Source: an uncultured Flavobacterium sp. (GTDB taxonomy: Bacteria > Bacteroidota > Bacteroidia > Flavobacteriales > Flavobacteriaceae). Taken from it: 17,313 nucleotides of DNA. A program made the translations under genes and the position numbers. Positions 13,765 through 17,313 of the stretch are shown here, piece by piece; positions within the stretch are counted from its first letter, which is position 1; every line of letters begins with the position of its first letter. A model generated the notes under the pieces. The model saw only the letters and a list, made by a program, of their open reading frames with translations. It was not told the DNA's origin and did not search any database. The stretch is taken from positions 1 to 17,313 of the forward strand of contig CALTVC010000040.1 of assembly GCA_943912855.1 (NCBI GenBank), in the 5' to 3' direction.

Positions 13765-14625
13765 ATGGTAGCGAAGATTGGCAGGGGCAAAAGCTTGTTT
13801 GGTGCCTTATCATACAATATGGATAAAGTAAAGCACAATACTGCAACAGTATTGGCAGGCCAGAAAATCATTGAATCCCCGGACGGTACGTTTACCACTG
13901 CTCAAATCTCAAATTCCTTCCAGGCATATCTCGCAGCCAATCGAAAAACAGAAAAGCCGGTGGTGCATATTTCACTTAATCCTGATCCTGATGACAGGAT
14001 AAGCAACAACGACTATAAAGTGGTTGCCAAAGACTATATGGAAAAAATGGGCTACGGCAAACAGCCGTTCATAATATTTAAACACAACGATATTGAGCGC
14101 AGTCACATCCATATTGTAACGGTATGTGTGGACGAAGAAGGAAGGAAAATCTCTGATGCCTTTGAAAAGCGAAAATCTATGGCGGCCTGCAGGGAACTGG
14201 AACAGAAATACAACCTCAAAAGTGCAGTTAAAAAAAAGCAAAGCCTAACTGAACCTATTTTTAAACCGGTAAATTATAAAGCAGGCGATGTCAAAAGCCA
14301 GATGGCAGCCGTCATCCGTTACCTGCCCAGATACTACCAATATACCACGCTTGGCACGTATAACGCGCTGCTATCATTGTTCAACATTACTGCTGAAGAA
14401 GTCAAAGGCCAGTATAATGGGATAGCCCGGCAGGGGCTGGTTTATTTTGCGCTGAATGAAAAAGGAGAAAAAGTAAGTAACCCGTTTAAGGCTTCTTTGT
14501 TCGGAAAAGGTGCAAGTTATAGTGAATTGCAATCTCACTTTGAAAAATCTAAGTCGCAATTACAAAATAGTCCGAGCAGGTCAGCACTCAAACTTACCAT
14601 TGAAAAGGCAATATTGGCAACCTAA
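13765..14625 (+). CDS. Relaxase/mobilisation nuclease, catalytic part (truncated by in-frame stop)
   Basis: 286 residues, PF03432-type relaxase. Start MVAKIGRGKSLFGALSYNMD; Y17 is in the position of the nicking tyrosine. HISLNPDPDDRISNNDY at about 72-88 precedes the metal-binding triad H107-x-D-x4-H114-x-H116 (KHNDIERSHIHIV). KRKSMAACRELEQKYNL follows. It nicks one oriT strand and stays bound to its 5' end during transfer by a helper conjugation system. The gene stops at TAA 14623-14625, but the same frame goes on for 140 codons with normal family sequence (next entry), so the native protein was about 426 residues. The nuclease domain is complete and might still work; the C-terminal part is lost unless the stop is read through. 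Confidence 0.88.
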   Translation: MVAKIGRGKSLFGALSYNMDKVKHNTATVLAGQKIIESPDGTFTTAQISNSFQAYLAANRKTEKPVVHISLNPDPDDRISNNDYKVVAKDYMEKMGYGKQPFIIFKHNDIERSHIHIVTVCVDEEGRKISDAFEKRKSMAACRELEQKYNLKSAVKKKQSLTEPIFKPVNYKAGDVKSQMAAVIRYLPRYYQYTTLGTYNALLSLFNITAEEVKGQYNGIARQGLVYFALNEKGEKVSNPFKASLFGKGASYSELQSHFEKSKSQLQNSPSRSALKLTIEKAILAT

Positions 14626-15045
14626 AATGAAAATGAGTTTAAAGCACGTTTGAAAGAAGCGGGTATCAATACGGTTGTCCGCCGGACAGCCGACAACCAA
14701 ATATATGGCACTACATTCGTTGACCATCAATCCCGCTCGGTGTGGAACGGTTCACAGCTTTCTAAAAACTTTAGTGTAGGTGCTTTCAATGACTGGTGGA
14801 ATAAAGGCATCAAACCGGAAATCCATTTGCAAAATCAGAGCGATGTAAAATCAACAAATACCAGTCAAATGAGTGGACTTAACAGACCAGCTGAAAATGA
14901 AAAAATAAATCCAAACCTGTCCGATGCCGCTAATAATCTCTCTGACATATTTGGCGGCTTATTGCCGCAAGCGCAAGGCGAGGATTATGAAGAAGAAGCA
15001 TTTGCGCGACAAATGAAAAAGAAGTCAAAGGGCTTAAGGAGATAG
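14626..15045 (+). pseudogene. Relaxase C-terminal part, cut off by a nonsense codon
   Basis: In frame with the relaxase and directly after its TAA: NENEFKARLKEAGINTVVRR, then IYGTTFVDHQSRSVWNGSQL and FNDWWNKGIKPEI, which is normal C-terminal relaxase sequence (the VDHQSRSVWNGSxL stretch is conserved in Bacteroidota MobB-like proteins). Ends FARQMKKKSKGLRR. A change AAA to TAA would explain the break. The only in-frame start nearby is TTG at 14650, with no clear ribosome binding site. Confidence 0.8.
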
Positions 15046-15133
15046 CCGAAGTATCTCACGAAACAACCTGTCGTTTTACAGCGGAGCGACACAGGAGCAT
15101 AGCTGTAAATTGGCAATACCGTGCTAAAAAACT

Positions 15134-15169
15134 AAAAGGCTTTCCCGACGAAGTAAGGGAGTGCCTTTT
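15134..15169 (+). terminator. Terminator after the mob genes
   Basis: AAAAGGC with GCCTTTT and, inside, TCCC with GGGA, separated by 2-base mismatches and a 10-base loop. The T-rich end (TTTTGGTTT) makes it a plausible intrinsic terminator about 90 bases after the relaxase frame ends. Confidence 0.65.
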
Positions 15170-15301
15170 GGTTTAATCTGGTTTATAATTATGACAAAGA
15201 AAGTCATACAATTCCAGTTATAGTCTATTAGTCCTAGTCAATAAAAAACATGCCTACATTGAATATAATGTTACTTAAACCTTAATGGCGTTATAAGAAA
15301 T

Positions 15302-15309
15302 GGAGGTGA
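15302..15309 (+). promoter_or_regulatory. Strong Shine-Dalgarno GGAGGTGA
   Basis: GGAGGTGA close before ATG 15313. Such a full match to the 16S end is uncommon in Bacteroidota, where most genes lack one, and it supports the start of the 66-residue gene. Confidence 0.7.
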
Positions 15310-15312
15310 GAT

Positions 15313-15513
15313 ATGAAAGAGCAAAAGGAGAAAAGAGTTACGATTTTCCGAAAATCATTATATGGATTTTCGGAAAATCCACAGTTAACTTCCGGTAAAA
15401 TACAGGATATTAACACTGAAATTGAGCAACATAAAGAACAGGATTTTGTAAATTTGATGGTTGACATCATTGTCTCTATGACACTAAAACAATTATATGA
15501 AGAGGGCGATTAG
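15313..15513 (+). CDS. 66-residue hypothetical protein, coupled to the recombinase
   Basis: Starts after a strong ribosome-binding site. MKEQKEKRVTIFRKSLYGFS is basic, then a polar linker and a Leu/Val-rich helix, VNLMVDIIVSMTLKQLYEEG. The stop TAG overlaps the recombinase start by 17 bases (15497-15513), which suggests translational coupling. Its early codons are formed by two GATTTTC(C/G)GAAAATC palindromes. I do not recognise a family; a small DNA-binding or recombinase helper protein would suit its place, but that is inference. Similar short frames occur before Bacteroidota serine recombinases. Confidence 0.6.
   Translation: MKEQKEKRVTIFRKSLYGFSENPQLTSGKIQDINTEIEQHKEQDFVNLMVDIIVSMTLKQLYEEGD
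15342..15379. repeat. Two palindromes in inverted order inside the 66-residue gene
   Basis: GATTTTCCGAAAATC (15342-15356) and its exact complement GATTTTCGGAAAATC (15365-15379) are 8 bases apart. Each arm is itself a 7+1+7 palindrome; centres are 23 bases apart, about two helical turns. This is the pattern of a dimeric protein's tandem binding sites. Confidence 0.8.
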
Positions 15514-17020
15514 ATATTTAAGGTTTAGCCAGCTTGGGCAAAGCAACGGTTCTATTGAAAGGCAGGAGATGTATACCGACCAATACCTGCAATACAACAA
15601 TATCCAACTGGTGGATACTTTTATCGACAGGGGTAAAAGTGCCAAGACTTTTGATAGACCCGACTTCATAAAATTACAGGCCTTTATCGCCAAGCACTAT
15701 AAATCCGTAGACTACCTGCTTGTTGACCAACTTGACCGCTTCAGCCGTGATGCAGGTGAAGCGATGAATATGGTAAAGCAATTCCAAAGAAAATACAGCA
15801 TACAAATCATTAGCGTTACCGAAGGCATTATCTTCGACTACGATACCCCAGGAAGCTTTTTCAGGGCAGGCCTACAATTACTGCTTGCAGAAGAGGATAA
15901 CATTAACCGCAGTATTAAAGTGCGTGGTGGTCTCTATACAGCCCGTGCAAAAGAAGGGCGTTTCCTTACCCGTGAAAAACCCTTTGGATATGTAAAAGTT
16001 GGGGAAGGTAAACAACGCCACCTTGAGGTAAATGAACTTGAAGCGAAAGTCGTTCGCGAAATCTATGATATGTTCCTGCGTGATGTTCCGCTGTATAAGA
16101 TCAAGGAAGCTGCCTATGAAATGGGATTTGACAGAAAAGGCAACATGGCTGTAGACCGTGTGTTGGTAAATCCTGTTTATGCAGGGCTTGTACGGGTTGA
16201 ACCGTTCAAAGATTTACCCGGAGGGCTTTTCCCTGCCGTACATGAGCCTATTGTGGATAAAGCAACCTGGCAGATGGTACAATCCAAAATGAAAAAGGTG
16301 GATAAGGTTAAAGTTGTTGTCGATGATGAAATACCATTACGTGGTGTGGTAAAATGCCATTGTGGTGTGCCGCTTACGGGAGCACCATCAAGGGGTAAAT
16401 CCGGCAAATACTTTTACTACTACAAATGCAAGCATTCAAAACACAATAACATCAGTGCTATCAAAGCGCATGAACAATTCCTGAATGCCTGCAACCTTAT
16501 GAGCATCCCTGAAAAGAAGATAAAAGAAATCCGTAACGGGTGTTATGCTTCTATGGAAGAGGAAATGAAAAACAACAGGAAAAAAGCCGTTGAAAAGAAA
16601 CGTGAACTGGAAGAGGTAAAGCAACGCTTACACGCCGTTGAAGAGAAATGGTTTAAAGACGAAATAAACAAAGATACCTATGACAGGTGGTATTCAAACT
16701 ACAGTGGCCATATATTGAGCCTTACAGCTGCCGTTGAGCGGTTGAGCATAAATCCGGATAAAGCTTTTGAATTATTGGATAACAACCTTGATATGCTAAG
16801 CGATGTACGATTTATTTATGACAAGGCTACAACATTGCAGAAACGCGAGTTTGTAAACAAGGTGTTCGACGGCAATTTATACTATCAGGAGGGTATCTAT
16901 CGAACACCTACGATGCTCGACCTATTATCGCATAATGCCAGTAAAATGGAGGAAAAGGGGTATCTGATATACAATAAAAAAAGGGATAATCTTTCGACTA
17001 TCCCTCAAAGTGGGCGATGA
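15497..17020 (+). CDS. Large serine recombinase (integrase)
   Basis: 507 residues. Catalytic resolvase domain at 1-150: IRYLRFSQLGQSNGSIERQ with R9 and nucleophile S11, then LLVDQLDRFSRDAGEAM and the helix FRAGLQLLLAEEDNINRSIK. PF07508 recombinase domain at about 160-265 (REKPFGYVKVG, VNPVYAGLVRVEPF). A zinc ribbon follows: C287-H-C289 (VKCHCGVPLTG) and C311-K-H313 (YYYKCKH). A coiled coil lies at about 350-420 (EEEMKNNRKKAVEKKRELEE). The ending EGIYRTPTMLDLLSHNA is usual in Bacteroidota recombinases. It cuts and rejoins two short att sites, integrating or excising the element. Starts inside the end of the preceding gene; its last codons overlap a tRNA 3'-end sequence. Confidence 0.93.
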   Translation: MKRAIRYLRFSQLGQSNGSIERQEMYTDQYLQYNNIQLVDTFIDRGKSAKTFDRPDFIKLQAFIAKHYKSVDYLLVDQLDRFSRDAGEAMNMVKQFQRKYSIQIISVTEGIIFDYDTPGSFFRAGLQLLLAEEDNINRSIKVRGGLYTARAKEGRFLTREKPFGYVKVGEGKQRHLEVNELEAKVVREIYDMFLRDVPLYKIKEAAYEMGFDRKGNMAVDRVLVNPVYAGLVRVEPFKDLPGGLFPAVHEPIVDKATWQMVQSKMKKVDKVKVVVDDEIPLRGVVKCHCGVPLTGAPSRGKSGKYFYYYKCKHSKHNNISAIKAHEQFLNACNLMSIPEKKIKEIRNGCYASMEEEMKNNRKKAVEKKRELEEVKQRLHAVEEKWFKDEINKDTYDRWYSNYSGHILSLTAAVERLSINPDKAFELLDNNLDMLSDVRFIYDKATTLQKREFVNKVFDGNLYYQEGIYRTPTMLDLLSHNASKMEEKGYLIYNKKRDNLSTIPQSGR

Positions 17021-17031
17021 GGGGTTCGAAC
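17010..17031 (-). other. tRNA-Val-type 3' end, likely attachment core
   Basis: Read on the minus strand: G-TTCGAAC (tRNA positions 53-60, T-loop), CCCTC (61-65), ATCGCCC (66-72, acceptor strand complementary to GGGCGAT), A73, C74. All spacings fit a tRNA, and the acceptor matches valine tRNAs as I know them. The 5' part of a tRNA is missing: the neighbouring sequence (17032 onward) does not pair. The fragment spans the end of the recombinase gene (its last codons and TGA). Confidence 0.6.
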
Positions 17032-17069
17032 TTTTACATCTAAACCCGCGTCATTACTATGCTTTCTAG

Positions 17070-17100
17070 AGTTCGTTTTGGTCGTGCCACGAACTTTTTT
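17070..17100 (+). terminator. Terminator of the serine recombinase
   Basis: AGTTCGT (17070-17076) and ACGAACT (17089-17095) with a 12-base loop, then TTTTT: perfect 7-bp stem and T-tract, 50 bases after the recombinase stop. Confidence 0.8.
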
Positions 17101-17187
17101 GTCTACTATTAAATCATCAGTTTACCTGTCTACTAAAAACTGACGTAAAGAACGATATAAAACTTTTATTTGCAACAAAGATATAAA

Positions 17188-17313
17188 TTATATTTTAGCA
17201 TTGTTAAGTTTATTATATTCTGAAGTATATCTTAAAAGATATTTTAGGTCTTCCATCATTTTATCATTTCGAACAATTTTTCTGTTCAATATTTCATCGA
17301 TAAAGTTTGACCA
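17188..17313 (-). CDS. C-terminal end of an unidentified gene (partial)
   Basis: On the minus strand the frame enters from the right edge and runs 41 codons to TAA (17188-17190): WSNFIDEILNRKIVRNDKMM, EDLKYLLRYTSEYNKLNNAK, I. Charged, helical and protein-like, with a stop just before the AT-rich gap. Too short to name. It is convergent with the recombinase gene, whose terminator lies between them. Confidence 0.5.
   Translation of the reverse strand, partial: WSNFIDEILNRKIVRNDKMMEDLKYLLRYTSEYNKLNNAKI

Noticed and set aside
14990..15175. Frame overlapping the relaxase end (…KEVKGLKEIAEVSHETT…)
   Set aside because: No start codon, and its second half is the terminator hairpin.
1..17313. CRISPR array, rRNA or complete tRNA genes, intact insertion sequences
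   Set aside because: No regularly spaced repeats, no rRNA-like sequence, no full cloverleaf and no DDE transposase frame were seen on either strand.

Overview
The window is accessory DNA of a Bacteroidota bacterium, most likely a flavobacterium-type organism. Evidence: promoter boxes of the TAnnTTTG type, a SusC/FecA-style TonB receptor with an N-terminal carboxypeptidase-regulatory-like domain, a DUF6660 protein, a DUF932 protein and a Bacteroidetes-type MobC/relaxase/large serine recombinase set. Gaps and the 6.5-9.3 kb part look clearly more AT-rich than the metal genes, which suggests a mosaic. All counts and comparisons were done by eye.

Region 1 (1-6.3 kb), metal cassette. At the left edge the minus strand carries the start of an AraC-type regulator with an HMA-like CxxC sensor domain. 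After an AT-rich gap come a Cys-rich DUF6660 secreted protein, a TonB-dependent receptor and a Zn/Cd/Co-type P1B ATPase, all on plus and ending at a hairpin terminator. The last two are 10 bases apart and surely one unit. A 28-base perfect direct repeat brackets this cassette (613-640 and 6239-6266), with two relatives (491-511, 818-838).

Region 2 (6.4-8.6 kb), minus strand: a small ABM-type monooxygenase with a 17-bp-stem terminator, an AraC regulator, an unidentified gene broken by a 13-bp tandem duplication and probably a second frameshift, and the frameshifted, truncated 5' end of a cytosine-C5 DNA methyltransferase whose palindromic promoter/operator is still perfect.

Region 3 (8.8-11.2 kb), possible uncharacterised system: an XRE regulator diverges from an operon of a nucleotidyltransferase-like/HEPN fusion with an extra C-terminal domain, a small protein that is a free-standing copy of that domain, and a 54-residue protein, closed by an intrinsic terminator. 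TGTACCA motifs lie between the divergent genes.

Region 4 (11.2-17.1 kb), mobilisation module: a gene-poor stretch with two copies of a GGCAGCC/GGCTGCC hairpin module and a roughly 210-bp block of palindromes, then DUF932 (minus), MobC-like protein, relaxase split by an in-frame TAA, a 66-residue protein, and a 507-residue large serine recombinase. The recombinase's last codons overlap a 22-bp sequence matching positions 53-74 of a tRNA-Val-type gene, as expected for an element that used a tRNA 3' end as attachment site. No tra/type IV secretion genes are visible, so this looks like a mobilisable (not self-conjugative), partly decayed integrative element. The right edge holds the C-terminal end of an unidentified minus-strand gene.
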